Assembly (NCBI GenBank): GCA_964242415.1
Contig: CAXTAT010000028.1
Location: 1-64,000 of the forward strand
DNA length: 64,000 nucleotides
Reading direction: 5' to 3'
Source: DASWOJ01 sp964242415
GTDB taxonomy: Bacteria > Pseudomonadota > Alphaproteobacteria > Acetobacterales > Acetobacteraceae
A program made the position numbers and the translations under genes. The notes beneath the pieces were generated by a model, which had not been told where the DNA came from, searched no databases, and worked only from the letters and a program-made list of their open reading frames with translations. Below are positions 37,590 to 45,453 of this stretch, one piece after another. How positions within the stretch are numbered: position 1 is the stretch's first letter; each line of letters starts with the position of its first letter.

Positions 37590-38540
37590 CTAGAAGTGGC
37601 TCCAGCCGGGCTGGCTGACCGGCAATGGCTGGCCTTCCTCGCCTATGACCGAAACTTGGTCGCCGGGAGTGAAGCGGCCGATGCGGGTCACCGGGATGCC
37701 GGCCCTCGCGGCCTCGGTCTGCAGGGCGGCGGCGTTGGCCGGTGGGACGGCCAGCAGCAGTTCGTAGTCGTCACCGCCGGTCAGGCAGGTGAGCCGCCAT
37801 GCCGGTCCTGCCATGGCGGCAGGCGGGGATAGCGGCACCAGCGGCGCCTCGATCCGGGCGCCCAGCCCGGCCAGGCGGCATAGGTGCCCCAGGTCCTGCA
37901 CCAGCCCGTCCGACACATCCATGCCGGCGGAGGCGATCCCGTGCAACGGCAGCCCAAGACGCGGCTGCGGCAGGCGGTAGCGGGCGGCCAGCCAACCCGT
38001 GGGGTCCTCGACCTGGCCGCGCAGGGCGGCAAGCCCCAGGGCGCCGTCGCCGATGGTGCCGGTCACCCATACCTCGTCGCCCAACCGCGCTCCGGTACGG
38101 CGCAGGGCCTGGCCGGGCGCGACATGGCCGATGGCGGTCAGCGTCAGGGAGACCGGCCCTGGCGTGCTGGTGGTGTCGCCCCCCAGCAGGGTAATGCCGA
38201 ACCGCGCCTGGTCCCTCGCCAGCCCGGCAGCGACGCCCTGGAACCAGCCGTCCGGCGTCGCACGCGGCGCCGACACCGTGAGCAGGTAGGCGAGCGGCGT
38301 TGCCGCCATGGCGGCGAGGTCCGACAGGTTCACCCGCAGCAGCTTGGCGCCGATGGTGTCCGGGGGGTCGTCGGGCAGGAAATGCACCCCGGCCACCATG
38401 GCGTCGGCCGTCATGACCAACTGGCGGCCGGGAGGCGGCGTCATCACTGCGGCATCGTCCAGCAGGTCCAGCGCGCCCTCCCCGGCCAGCGGGCGGAAGT
38501 GCCGGGCGATCAGGCCGAACTCGGCCGGGGCCATAGTCAT
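37590..38540 (-). CDS. thiL: Thiamine-monophosphate kinase
   Basis: Phosphorylates thiamine monophosphate to the active diphosphate. It has 316 residues from ATG 38540 (MTMAPAEFGLIARHF); the longer frame to 38588 adds a low-complexity start. AIR-synthase-fold motifs are present: DDAAVMTPPPGRQLVMTADA, the Mg/ATP loop LLGGDTTSTPGP, SAGMDVSDGLVQDL and LTGGDDYELLLAVP. It is separated from nusB by 183 bases containing repeat B copy 4, but is the same strand and usual neighbour (nusB-thiL). Confidence 0.95.
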   Translation of the reverse strand: MTMAPAEFGLIARHFRPLAGEGALDLLDDAAVMTPPPGRQLVMTADAMVAGVHFLPDDPPDTIGAKLLRVNLSDLAAMAATPLAYLLTVSAPRATPDGWFQGVAAGLARDQARFGITLLGGDTTSTPGPVSLTLTAIGHVAPGQALRRTGARLGDEVWVTGTIGDGALGLAALRGQVEDPTGWLAARYRLPQPRLGLPLHGIASAGMDVSDGLVQDLGHLCRLAGLGARIEAPLVPLSPPAAMAGPAWRLTCLTGGDDYELLLAVPPANAAALQTEAARAGIPVTRIGRFTPGDQVSVIGEEGQPLPVSQPGWSHF

Positions 38541-38638
38541 GCGGGCTGGCGGCGCCGGGAGGGACGAACGGGCAGAACGTCGTTGCAAGGTGCGCTTGCG
38601 GCGGGGTCGTGCAGGTGGGACAGCGTAGTCGGTGGCGG

Positions 38639-38677
38639 CCCTGGATTGCCGCGCCGAAGCCGACTCGCAATGACGGT
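38639..38677. repeat. Intergenic palindromic repeat, family B (copy 4)
   Basis: CCCTGGATTGCCGCGCCGAA to CGCAATGACGGT, matching copy 2 except for one base in the middle. It sits inside the nusB-thiL gap, within what looks like a single transcription unit. Confidence 0.75.
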
Positions 38678-38723
38678 GCGGAGGGCGGCGGGGCCGGTCA
38701 CAGCCGGGAGTGGCCTGTGCGCG

Positions 38724-39245
38724 TCATGCCGGCTGGGCAGCCTCCGCTGGGAAGTCGCCGGGCCGCAGCTCGCGTGCCAGGCGGTCGAGCATGCCGTTCA
38801 CCAGGCGCGGCTCCTCCCCGGTGAAGAAGCCGTGCGCCACGTCCAGGTACTCGTTGATCACCACGCGCGGCGGCGGGCCGTCCGCCATGCACAGTTCTGC
38901 AGAACCGGCGCGCAGCAGGGCACGCAGCACGGGGTCGAGCCGGGCCATCGGCCAGTCCTCCGGCAGGGCGGCGGAGATCAGCTTGTCCAGGCGGTCCTGC
39001 TCCAGCACAGCGGTGCGGACGATGCGGGTGAACAGGGGCACATGGGCGTCGGGCACGCGGCCCTCCTCGAAGCCGCCGCCGCCCTGGTGCTCGGGGCCGG
39101 GCATCTCGCCGAGGCGGTGGCGGACGAACTGGTCGATGACGGTCTCGGCGGTCTCGCCGGCCTGCTCGCTCTGGAACAGGGCCTGGACGGCGGCGACGCG
39201 GGAGGCGGTGCGGGGGCGGCCGTTGGGGCGGGGGCGGTGGGCCAT
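38724..39245 (-). CDS. nusB: Transcription antitermination factor NusB
   Basis: RNA-binding protein that with NusE (S10) binds boxA to promote rRNA antitermination. It has 173 residues, helical throughout: TASRVAAVQALFQSEQAGET near the start, and DPVLRALLRAGSAELCMADG and PPRVVINEYLDVAHGFF near the end, all family signatures. The Arg/Pro-rich first 12 residues are typical of alphaproteobacterial NusB. Its ATG overlaps the ribH stop (TGATG). Confidence 0.95.
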   Translation of the reverse strand: MAHRPRPNGRPRTASRVAAVQALFQSEQAGETAETVIDQFVRHRLGEMPGPEHQGGGGFEEGRVPDAHVPLFTRIVRTAVLEQDRLDKLISAALPEDWPMARLDPVLRALLRAGSAELCMADGPPPRVVINEYLDVAHGFFTGEEPRLVNGMLDRLARELRPGDFPAEAAQPA

Positions 39246-39727
39246 CAGTGCGCGCCCAGACCGCGCATGACCGTGATCTGGGTCAGCGCGGCGGCGGCGG
39301 CCTCGGCGCCCTTGTTGTGGCCGTCGTCGCGCGACCGTGCGGTGGCCTGGCCGATGTCGTGCACCGTGAGCAGCCCGGTGCCGAGGGCGATGCCGTACTG
39401 CAGGGCGACGTGCATCAGCCCCGCCATGCTCTCGCGGCAGATATGGTCGTAGTGGTCGGTCTCGCCGCGCACGATGCAGCCGAGCGCCACGAAGCCATCG
39501 AATTTCTCCGCCCCGCGCAGGACGATGCGGATGGCCTGTGCCAGCTCGAACGCGCCGGCCACGTCCAGCGACTCGTGCGTGGCCCCGGCGGCACCGAGGA
39601 TGCGGGCGGCGCCCCGGGTCATGCCATCCACGACCTCGCGGTAGTACGGCGCGCGTACCAGCAGGAGGCGGGGCGGCGGGCCGGGCACCTGCGGCGCGGC
39701 CGGCAGCGGGGCATCGGCGGTGCTCAT
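39245..39727 (-). CDS. ribH: 6,7-dimethyl-8-ribityllumazine synthase
   Basis: Penultimate step of riboflavin synthesis, joining the ribityl-pyrimidine with 3,4-dihydroxy-2-butanone 4-phosphate. It has 160 residues from an ATG overlapping the ribB stop. Motifs are VAGAFELAQAIRIVL, VALGCIVRGETDHYDHIC and GLLTVHDIGQATARS (where many orthologues have LT-x-D-x-x-QA). A Pro-rich N-terminal lead precedes the fold. It is coupled to nusB downstream. Confidence 0.95.
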   Translation of the reverse strand: MSTADAPLPAAPQVPGPPPRLLLVRAPYYREVVDGMTRGAARILGAAGATHESLDVAGAFELAQAIRIVLRGAEKFDGFVALGCIVRGETDHYDHICRESMAGLMHVALQYGIALGTGLLTVHDIGQATARSRDDGHNKGAEAAAAALTQITVMRGLGAH

Positions 39728-40854
39728 TCGTGGGTGGCGTCGGGCGGGGCGCCCTCGATGGCGCGGTGTTCGGTGATGTTCAAGCCATAGCCTTCCAGCC
39801 CCACCATGGTGCGGCGCGTGTTCGACAGCAGGATCATTTCGCGCACCCCCAGGTCGGTCAGTATCTGCGCGCCGATGCCGTAATCCCGCAGGAAGGGCTG
39901 CGGCCGCGGGCTGTTCGCCATCGCGCGGACCCGGTCGGACACGGCGGTCGGCCGCGTGTCGCGGATCAGCACGACGGCTCCCCTGCCCTCGTCGGCGATC
40001 ATCCGCATGGCGCCGTATAGCGCAGACCAGGACGGTCCGCCGAGGATGTCGTTCACGATATCGACGGCATGCATACGGACCAGCGGCGGCTGCGGACCCG
40101 ACAGGTCGCCCTTGGTCAGCACGACGTGCTCGGCGTAGTCCAGCGTGGTGCCGTAGACCAGCAGCCGCCAGTCGCCGCCGACGGCGTGGTGCATGGTGCC
40201 GGTCTCGATGCGGCGGACCAGCTTCTCGGTGCGGCGGCGGTGGGCGATCAGGTCGGCGATGGTGCCTAGCTTCAGGTTGTGGTGCTGGGCGAAGGCGCAT
40301 AGGTCGGGCAGCCGGGCCATGGAGCCGTCGTCGTTCATGATCTCGCAGATCACGCCGGAGGGGTTCAGGCCGGCCAGCCGGGCGATGTCCACCGCGGCCT
40401 CGGTGTGGCCGGCGCGGACCAGGGTACCGCCCTCGCGCGCCACCAGGGGGAAGACGTGGCCGGGGGTGGCGATGCTGTCGCGCCCGGTCTCCGGGTTGAT
40501 GGCGACGCCGATGGTGCGGGCGCGGTCGGCGGCGCTGATTCCGGTGGTGACCCCCTCCTTGGCCTCGATGCTGACGGTGAAGGCGGTTTGCAGGCGGCTG
40601 CGGTTGGATTGGCTCATCAGGGGTAGGCCGAGGGCCTCGACGCGTTGCCGGGTCATGGCGAGGCAGATCAGGCCGCGGGCATGGCGGGCCATGAAGTTTA
40701 CGGCGTCGGCGGTGGCGAACTGGGCGGGGATGACCAGGTCGCCCTCGTTCTCGCGGTCCTCGTCATCCACCAGGATGAACATGCGGCCGGCGCGGGCCTC
40801 CTCGATCAGGTCGGCGGCGGGGGCCAGGTAGTCGGACAGCACGGCGGACTTCAT
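39724..40854 (-). CDS. ribB: 3,4-dihydroxy-2-butanone 4-phosphate synthase fused to a degenerate GTP cyclohydrolase II domain (RibBX type)
   Basis: Makes the four-carbon riboflavin precursor from ribulose 5-phosphate. It has 376 residues. The N-terminal RibB domain (about 1-205) is intact: FILVDDEDRENEGDLVIPAQ, RAGHTEAAVDIARLAG and PSGVICEIMNDDGSMA. The C-terminal half follows the GTP cyclohydrolase II fold (DEGRGAVVLIRD), but where RibA has its zinc cysteines this protein has RMHAVDIVNDILGGPSWSAL with none. GTP cyclohydrolase II activity is therefore not expected from this gene, matching the RibBX variant of Proteobacteria. A separate ribA should exist elsewhere. Confidence 0.92.
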   Translation of the reverse strand: MKSAVLSDYLAPAADLIEEARAGRMFILVDDEDRENEGDLVIPAQFATADAVNFMARHARGLICLAMTRQRVEALGLPLMSQSNRSRLQTAFTVSIEAKEGVTTGISAADRARTIGVAINPETGRDSIATPGHVFPLVAREGGTLVRAGHTEAAVDIARLAGLNPSGVICEIMNDDGSMARLPDLCAFAQHHNLKLGTIADLIAHRRRTEKLVRRIETGTMHHAVGGDWRLLVYGTTLDYAEHVVLTKGDLSGPQPPLVRMHAVDIVNDILGGPSWSALYGAMRMIADEGRGAVVLIRDTRPTAVSDRVRAMANSPRPQPFLRDYGIGAQILTDLGVREMILLSNTRRTMVGLEGYGLNITEHRAIEGAPPDATHE

Positions 40855-41468
40855 GCGGACGCCTCCTGCAGGCGCGCGACGTAGCGGGCGAGCATGTCGA
40901 TCTCAATGTGGATGCGGTCGCCGGGCTGCAGTTGGCCGAGCGTGGTGACGGTCCAGGTGTGGGGGATGATGTTGACGCCGAAGCGGGATGGGCCGGTGGG
41001 GGTGTCGGCGACTTCGTTCACGGTGAGGGACACGCCGTCGAGGGCGACACTGCCCTTTTGGGCGATGAAGCGGGCCAGGTCTGGGGGGGCCTCGATGGTG
41101 ACGCGCCAGGAGGCGTTCTCCTGGACGACGGAGGCGACCTGGCCGACGCCGTCCACGTGGCCGGAGACCAGGTGGCCGCCTAGCTCGTCGCCCATGCGCA
41201 GGGAGCGTTCCAGGTTCATCGGGCTGCCTTCTGACCAGTTGCCGAGCTTGGTCTTGGAGAGGGTTTCGCCGGATACGTCCACGGCGAACCAGTCGGGGCC
41301 GACCTCCACCGCGGTCAGGCAGCAGCCGCCGCACGCGACGGAGGCGCCGATGGCGATGGCGGCGGTGTCCGGCCACGGCGTGCCGATGACGATCCGCATG
41401 TCCTGCCCGCCGCCGAGCGGTGCCAGGCGGCGGACGTGGCCCATGCCGGTGATGATCCCCGTGAACAT
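40851..41468 (-). CDS. ribE: Riboflavin synthase alpha chain
   Basis: Dismutates two lumazine molecules to riboflavin. It has 205 residues with two lumazine-binding barrel repeats: the first starts MFTGIITGMGHVRR with ACGGCCLTAVEVG, the second contains HLVSGHVDGVGQVASV and VALDGVSLTVNEV. The ATG overlaps the ribD stop and its own stop overlaps ribB, so the rib genes are translationally chained. The symbol is ribC in some species. Confidence 0.96.
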   Translation of the reverse strand: MFTGIITGMGHVRRLAPLGGGQDMRIVIGTPWPDTAAIAIGASVACGGCCLTAVEVGPDWFAVDVSGETLSKTKLGNWSEGSPMNLERSLRMGDELGGHLVSGHVDGVGQVASVVQENASWRVTIEAPPDLARFIAQKGSVALDGVSLTVNEVADTPTGPSRFGVNIIPHTWTVTTLGQLQPGDRIHIEIDMLARYVARLQEASA

Positions 41469-42574
41469 CAGGCGGCCCGGCGCAGTTCGGTCAGCATGTC
41501 ATCCCCCATCGTTCGCTCCGCCGTTCGCACGAAGCGCGGCATCCCGTCCAATCCTGCAACGCCGAACGGCTGCACCGCCGGCAGCCCGTCGCCGCCCATG
41601 ATGGCTGGCGCATGAAACCAGGCCACGCGGTCCGCCAGCCCGGCGCGGAGCAGGGCGGCGGCGACCCCTGCCCCGCCCTCCACCATGACCCGCGTCAAGC
41701 CTGCCCCTCCCAGAAGGTGCAGGGCGGCCGCCAGGTCAACCCGTGGGTTGCCGGTTGCAGGGAGGCCGTCCGTTGCAAGCAGCCGCACCCCGGCAATTGC
41801 CAGCGCCGCGCGGCGTTCGGCTGTGGCGGTGGCGCCGTGCACGATCCAGGTCGGCGCCTGCTGCGCGGTTGCGACCACTCGGGCGGACAGCGGCGTGCGC
41901 AGGGTGCTGTCCACGACGATGCGGACCAGCGGCGTCTTGCGGTATCCTGGGATGCGGCAGGTCAGGTCCGGGTCGTCGGCCAGCACGGTGCCGACGCCGA
42001 CCAGGATGGCGTCGTGCCGACCGCGCAAGGCGTGGCCGGCGCGGCGGGCCTGCGGTCCGGTGATCCAGCGGCTTTCGCCGCCGGCGGTTGCGATGCGCCC
42101 GTCCAGCGTGGTCGCCAGCTTCAGGGTCACCAGGGGCCGCCCGGTGCGGATGCGGGATAGGAACCCGGCCTGTTGCTCGTCCGCCTCCGCCGTCATCAGG
42201 CCCGTCGTCACGTCCACGCCTGCCGCCCGTAGCCGGGCGAGGCCGTTGCCGTTCACGCGGGGGTCCGGGTCGTCGCCGGCGACCACGACGCGGACCACGC
42301 CTGCCGCGATCAGTGCGTCGGCGCAGGGCGGGGTCTGCCCGTGGTGGCTGCACGGCTCCAGGGTGACGTAGGCCGTGGCGCCGCGTGCGGCGTCGCCCGC
42401 CATCGCCAGCGCGGCCGCCTCCGCATGGGGCCGCCCGCCCGGCGCGGTCGTGCCGCGGCCGACCACACGGCCGTCCCGCACCAGCACGCATCCGACGGCT
42501 GGGTTGGGCCAGGTGCTGCCCAGCCCGCGCCGCGCCAGGGCCAGCGCAGCGCGCATGTGCTGCTCGTCGTCCAT
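41468..42574 (-). CDS. ribD: Bifunctional diaminohydroxyphosphoribosylaminopyrimidine deaminase / 5-amino-6-(5-phosphoribosylamino)uracil reductase
   Basis: Catalyses the second and third steps of riboflavin synthesis. It has 368 residues. The N-terminal cytidine-deaminase-like domain carries the zinc motifs HAEAAALAMAG and EPCSHHGQTPPCADAL. The C-terminal reductase domain (from about 145) carries LKLATTLDGRIATAGGESRW and VMVEGGAGVAAALL. It begins five bases after nrdR. I see no FMN riboswitch upstream in the short nrdR-ribD junction or before glyA. Confidence 0.95.
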   Translation of the reverse strand: MDDEQHMRAALALARRGLGSTWPNPAVGCVLVRDGRVVGRGTTAPGGRPHAEAAALAMAGDAARGATAYVTLEPCSHHGQTPPCADALIAAGVVRVVVAGDDPDPRVNGNGLARLRAAGVDVTTGLMTAEADEQQAGFLSRIRTGRPLVTLKLATTLDGRIATAGGESRWITGPQARRAGHALRGRHDAILVGVGTVLADDPDLTCRIPGYRKTPLVRIVVDSTLRTPLSARVVATAQQAPTWIVHGATATAERRAALAIAGVRLLATDGLPATGNPRVDLAAALHLLGGAGLTRVMVEGGAGVAAALLRAGLADRVAWFHAPAIMGGDGLPAVQPFGVAGLDGMPRFVRTAERTMGDDMLTELRRAA

Positions 42575-42579
42575 AGAGG

Positions 42580-43035
42580 CTATGTAGGCTCGTCCAGGGA
42601 GCCGAGGAAGGCCTCGAAGTCCTTGGCCTCGCGGAAGTCGCGGTACACGCTGGCGAAGCGGACGTAGGCGACGGCGTCCACCTCCTTGAGCGTCTCCATT
42701 ACCAGTTCGCCCAACTGCTTGCTTGGGATGTCGTTCTCGCCCGACGCCTCTAGCTGGCGGACGATGCCGTTGACGATGCGCTCCAGCCGCTCCTCGTTCA
42801 CCGGGCGCTTGCGCAGGGCGATGCGGATGGAGCGGGCCAGCTTGTCGCGGTCGAACGGCACCCGGCGGCCGTCGTTCTTCAGCACCGTCAGCTCGCGCAG
42901 TTGCACGCGCTCGATGGTGGTGAAGCGCTGGCTGCAGCCGCCGCAGAACCGGCGGCGGCGGATGGCCGACCCGTCATCGGTGGGCCGGCTGTCCTTTACC
43001 TGGGTGTCGTCGTGGCCGCAGAACGGGCAGCGCAC
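42580..43035 (-). CDS. nrdR: Transcriptional repressor NrdR
   Basis: Zinc- and nucleotide-binding repressor of ribonucleotide-reductase genes. It has 151 residues from GTG 43035. The N-terminal zinc ribbon (RCPFCGHDD, FCGGCSQRF) is followed by the ATP-cone (VLKNDGRRVPFDRDKLARSI, and YVRFASVYRDFREAKDFEAF at the end). All four cysteines are present. Placement between glyA and ribD is the standard alphaproteobacterial context. Confidence 0.96.
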   Translation of the reverse strand: MRCPFCGHDDTQVKDSRPTDDGSAIRRRRFCGGCSQRFTTIERVQLRELTVLKNDGRRVPFDRDKLARSIRIALRKRPVNEERLERIVNGIVRQLEASGENDIPSKQLGELVMETLKEVDAVAYVRFASVYRDFREAKDFEAFLGSLDEPT

Positions 43036-43040
43036 GCGGA

Positions 43041-44375
43041 CTAGGCTCCGAGGTGCGCCCCGCCGCCCAGCCCTGCCCCGGTGTAGATCGGGAAGCGCGC
43101 GCACATCGCCAGCACCCGGGCGGCCACGGCCTGCTCGGCTGCGGCGTTGCTGCCGTCGTTGGACCGGGCCAGGCCCTCCAGCACCTCGCCGATCATCACG
43201 CCGACCTCGCGGAACTCCGCGGTGCCGAAGCCGCGGGTGGTGGCGGCCGGGGTGCCCAGGCGGATGCCGGAGGTGATGGCGGGCTTCTCCGGGTCGAACG
43301 GGATGGCGTTCTTGTTGGCGGTGATGTGCGCCCGCTCCAGGCTGGCCTCGGCCAGCTTGCCGGTGACGCGCTTGGGGCGCAGATCGACCAGCATCAGGTG
43401 GCTGTCGGTGCCGCCGGTCACGATGTCGCAGCCCTGCTCGATCAGGGTTTCGGCCAACATGCGGGCGTTGTCGATCACGGCGCGCTGGTAGGTGCGGAAC
43501 TCCGGGCGCAGCGCCTCGCCGAAGGCGACGGCCTTGGCGGCGATGACGTGCATCAGGGGGCCGCCCTGCAGGCCCGGGAACACCGCCGAGTTGAACCGCT
43601 TGCCCAGGGCGTCGTCGTTGGACAGGATCATGCCGCCGCGGGGGCCGCGCAGGGTCTTGTGCGTGGTGGTGGTGGTGACGTGCGCGTGCGGCAGCGGCGA
43701 GGGGTACACCCCGGCGGCGACCAGGCCGGAGAAGTGCGCCATATCGACCATGAAGGTCGCGCCCACCTCGTCCGCCACGCGGCGGATGCGGGCGAAGTCG
43801 ATGACGCGGGGGTAGGCGGAGCCGCCGGCGATGATGAGCTTGGGGTGCTCGGTACGGGCGAGGCGTTCGAGTTCGTCGTAGTCCAGCAGGCCGGTGCCCT
43901 CGACGACGCCGTATTGGATGGCACGGAACCACTTGCCCGACAGGTTCGGCGCGGCGCCGTGGGTCAGGTGGCCGCCTGCGGCGAGGCTCATGCCGAGGAT
44001 GGTGTCGCCGGGCTGCAGCAGGGCGAGGAACACCGCCTGGTTGGCCTGGGCGCCGCTATGGGGCTGCACGTTGGCGTAGGTGCAGCCGAACAGCTCCTTG
44101 GCGCGGTCGATGGCGAGGACCTCGGCGCGGTCCACCTCGCTGCAGCCGCCGTAGTAGCGGCGGCCGGGGTAGCCCTCGGCATACTTGTTGGTCAGCACCG
44201 AGCCTTGGGTCTCCAGCACGGCGGCGGAGACGATGTTCTCGCTGGCGATCAGCTCGATGCCGTCCTGCTGGCGGGTCAGTTCGCCGGTGATGGCGGCGGC
44301 CAGCTCGGGATCGGAGTCGGCGAGCGAGGCGGAGAAGAAGCGGGTCAGGCTCGGGGTGGCGGTCTGCTCGTTCAT
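43041..44375 (-). CDS. glyA: Serine hydroxymethyltransferase
   Basis: PLP enzyme converting serine and tetrahydrofolate to glycine and methylene-THF, the main one-carbon source. It has 444 residues from ATG 44375. Motifs are LIASENIVSAAVLETQGSVL, YAEGYPGRRYYGGC, the PLP-lysine segment VTTTTTHKTLRGPRGG and FPGLQGGPLMHVIAAKA. It is likely the first gene of the glyA-nrdR-rib-nusB-thiL run; the only upstream gap is 91 bases and no promoter stands out. Confidence 0.97.
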   Translation of the reverse strand: MNEQTATPSLTRFFSASLADSDPELAAAITGELTRQQDGIELIASENIVSAAVLETQGSVLTNKYAEGYPGRRYYGGCSEVDRAEVLAIDRAKELFGCTYANVQPHSGAQANQAVFLALLQPGDTILGMSLAAGGHLTHGAAPNLSGKWFRAIQYGVVEGTGLLDYDELERLARTEHPKLIIAGGSAYPRVIDFARIRRVADEVGATFMVDMAHFSGLVAAGVYPSPLPHAHVTTTTTHKTLRGPRGGMILSNDDALGKRFNSAVFPGLQGGPLMHVIAAKAVAFGEALRPEFRTYQRAVIDNARMLAETLIEQGCDIVTGGTDSHLMLVDLRPKRVTGKLAEASLERAHITANKNAIPFDPEKPAITSGIRLGTPAATTRGFGTAEFREVGVMIGEVLEGLARSNDGSNAAAEQAVAARVLAMCARFPIYTGAGLGGGAHLGA

Positions 44376-44446
44376 GGGGTGCGGCCTCTGGGTCCGTGCG
44401 GGATGGGTGTCCATAGCATGGGGACTCGCGGCGAAGAACCAATCGG

Positions 44447-44480
44447 CGGTTATGGCAGGGCGTCGGTTATGGCAGCGCGT
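44447..44480. repeat. 17-bp tandem duplication at the end of the hydrolase gene
   Basis: CGGTTATGGCAGGGCGT (44447-44463) and CGGTTATGGCAGCGCGT (44464-44480) are adjacent with one mismatch. On the minus strand the duplicated unit contains the gene's last codons and TAA stop, so the stop region has been copied once downstream. Confidence 0.75.
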
Positions 44481-45330
44481 CCAGGAAGGCGGGCACCTGG
44501 CGCAGGGCATCGGCGCGGGCGGGCGGGTTGGTGCCGGTGTGGGCCATGCCGTCGTGGACGGTGGAGGCGAGGCCGTAACGCTCGCGCACCGGCTGGTTCG
44601 GGGCGTCGAAGTCGTGGTAGGCGCCGGGGTAGAAGGTGGCCTGAATGCGGTCCGGGTGGGACTCGGCCAGCACGCGGCAGGGGGCGGCGGGGGTCCAGTC
44701 GTCATCGGCGCCCATGAGCAGGAGCATCGGGGCGGCTGGGGTCCAGCGGCCCCCGTCGGTGTCGCCGGGTTCGGCATACCTGCGGCAGCCGGGGTAGAAG
44801 GCGATGAAGGCGCGGATCAGGCCGCCCGGCAGGTCGGGCTGGCCGGCGCGGGCGGTGGCGAGGACGGTGCTGCCGCCGTTCGACCAGCCCATCACCACGA
44901 CGCCGCCGGGTGGGGTGAACGGCTGGGCTGCCAGCCACTTGGCGGCGGCGATGGCGTCGCCTCGGCGGGCGCGGCCCGGGGTCACCTGCGGCGATGGCGT
45001 CCGGCACTGCGATCCCAGGCCGCGCGAGCCGAAGCTGTCCGGCAGCAGGACCGGGTGCCCGGCGGCCACCAGCAGGTCGCGCCACTGATCGTCGCGCGCC
45101 GGGAACGGGCCGCCGCAGCCGTGCAGCAGCACGACGGCGGGGGCACGGGGCGGGCCGGATGGTAGGGCCAGCTCGGCGCGGAGGGTTACGTTATCGCCGG
45201 GGATTTGGACTGTCTGTGGGTTGGGGGTTGAGGGTTGGGTTGTGCAAGCTGCCAGGGCCAGGGCCAGACCAATAGAGAGCTTGCTGCCCCTTCTCCCTCC
45301 GGGAAAGGGCCGGGGTGAGGGAAGCCGCAC
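44467..45330 (-). CDS. Dienelactone-hydrolase-like alpha/beta hydrolase, probable lipoprotein
   Basis: Exported alpha/beta hydrolase of unknown substrate. Visible are the oxyanion motif LLHGCGGPFP, the nucleophile elbow MGWSNGGS and the late acid/His segment YPGAYHDFDAPNQP. From GTG 45330 it has 287 residues, with a signal peptide ending in lipobox LAAC (Cys29). The basic n-region MRLPSPRPFPGGRRGSK is encoded by a family A repeat (45288-45321). No ATG, GTG or TTG lies in frame between 45330 and the hydrophobic core, so the start is uncertain. The longer frame to 45450 is repeat-derived and unlikely. Confidence 0.75.
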   Translation of the reverse strand: MRLPSPRPFPGGRRGSKLSIGLALALAACTTQPSTPNPQTVQIPGDNVTLRAELALPSGPPRAPAVVLLHGCGGPFPARDDQWRDLLVAAGHPVLLPDSFGSRGLGSQCRTPSPQVTPGRARRGDAIAAAKWLAAQPFTPPGGVVVMGWSNGGSTVLATARAGQPDLPGGLIRAFIAFYPGCRRYAEPGDTDGGRWTPAAPMLLLMGADDDWTPAAPCRVLAESHPDRIQATFYPGAYHDFDAPNQPVRERYGLASTVHDGMAHTGTNPPARADALRQVPAFLDALP

Positions 45331-45434
45331 GGACGGATTTTGATTACGCAGGCAGCAAGCGTGCTGACCGGGATCTGGCTTTGTGCCCGCAGCCTCCCTC
45401 ACCCCGGCCCTCTCCCGGAGGGAGAGGGAGAAGG
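45288..45434. repeat. Inverted pair of family A palindromic repeats (third locus)
   Basis: A reverse copy at 45288-45321 and a forward copy at 45393-45434 (CCTCACCCCGGCCCTCTCCC at its start) flank about 70 bp of unrelated sequence. This repeats the inverted-pair arrangement at 8104-8250 and 31824-31955. The pair fills the gap between the CoA-transferase and hydrolase genes and extends into the latter's 5' end. Confidence 0.8.
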
Positions 45435-45453
45435 CGGGCCTGCCCTTCATCGG

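Noticed and set aside
44376..44466. FMN riboswitch or other leader element ahead of the glyA-rib block
   Set aside because: No RFN-element conserved segments are visible in the 91-bp upstream gap or in the rib gene junctions.
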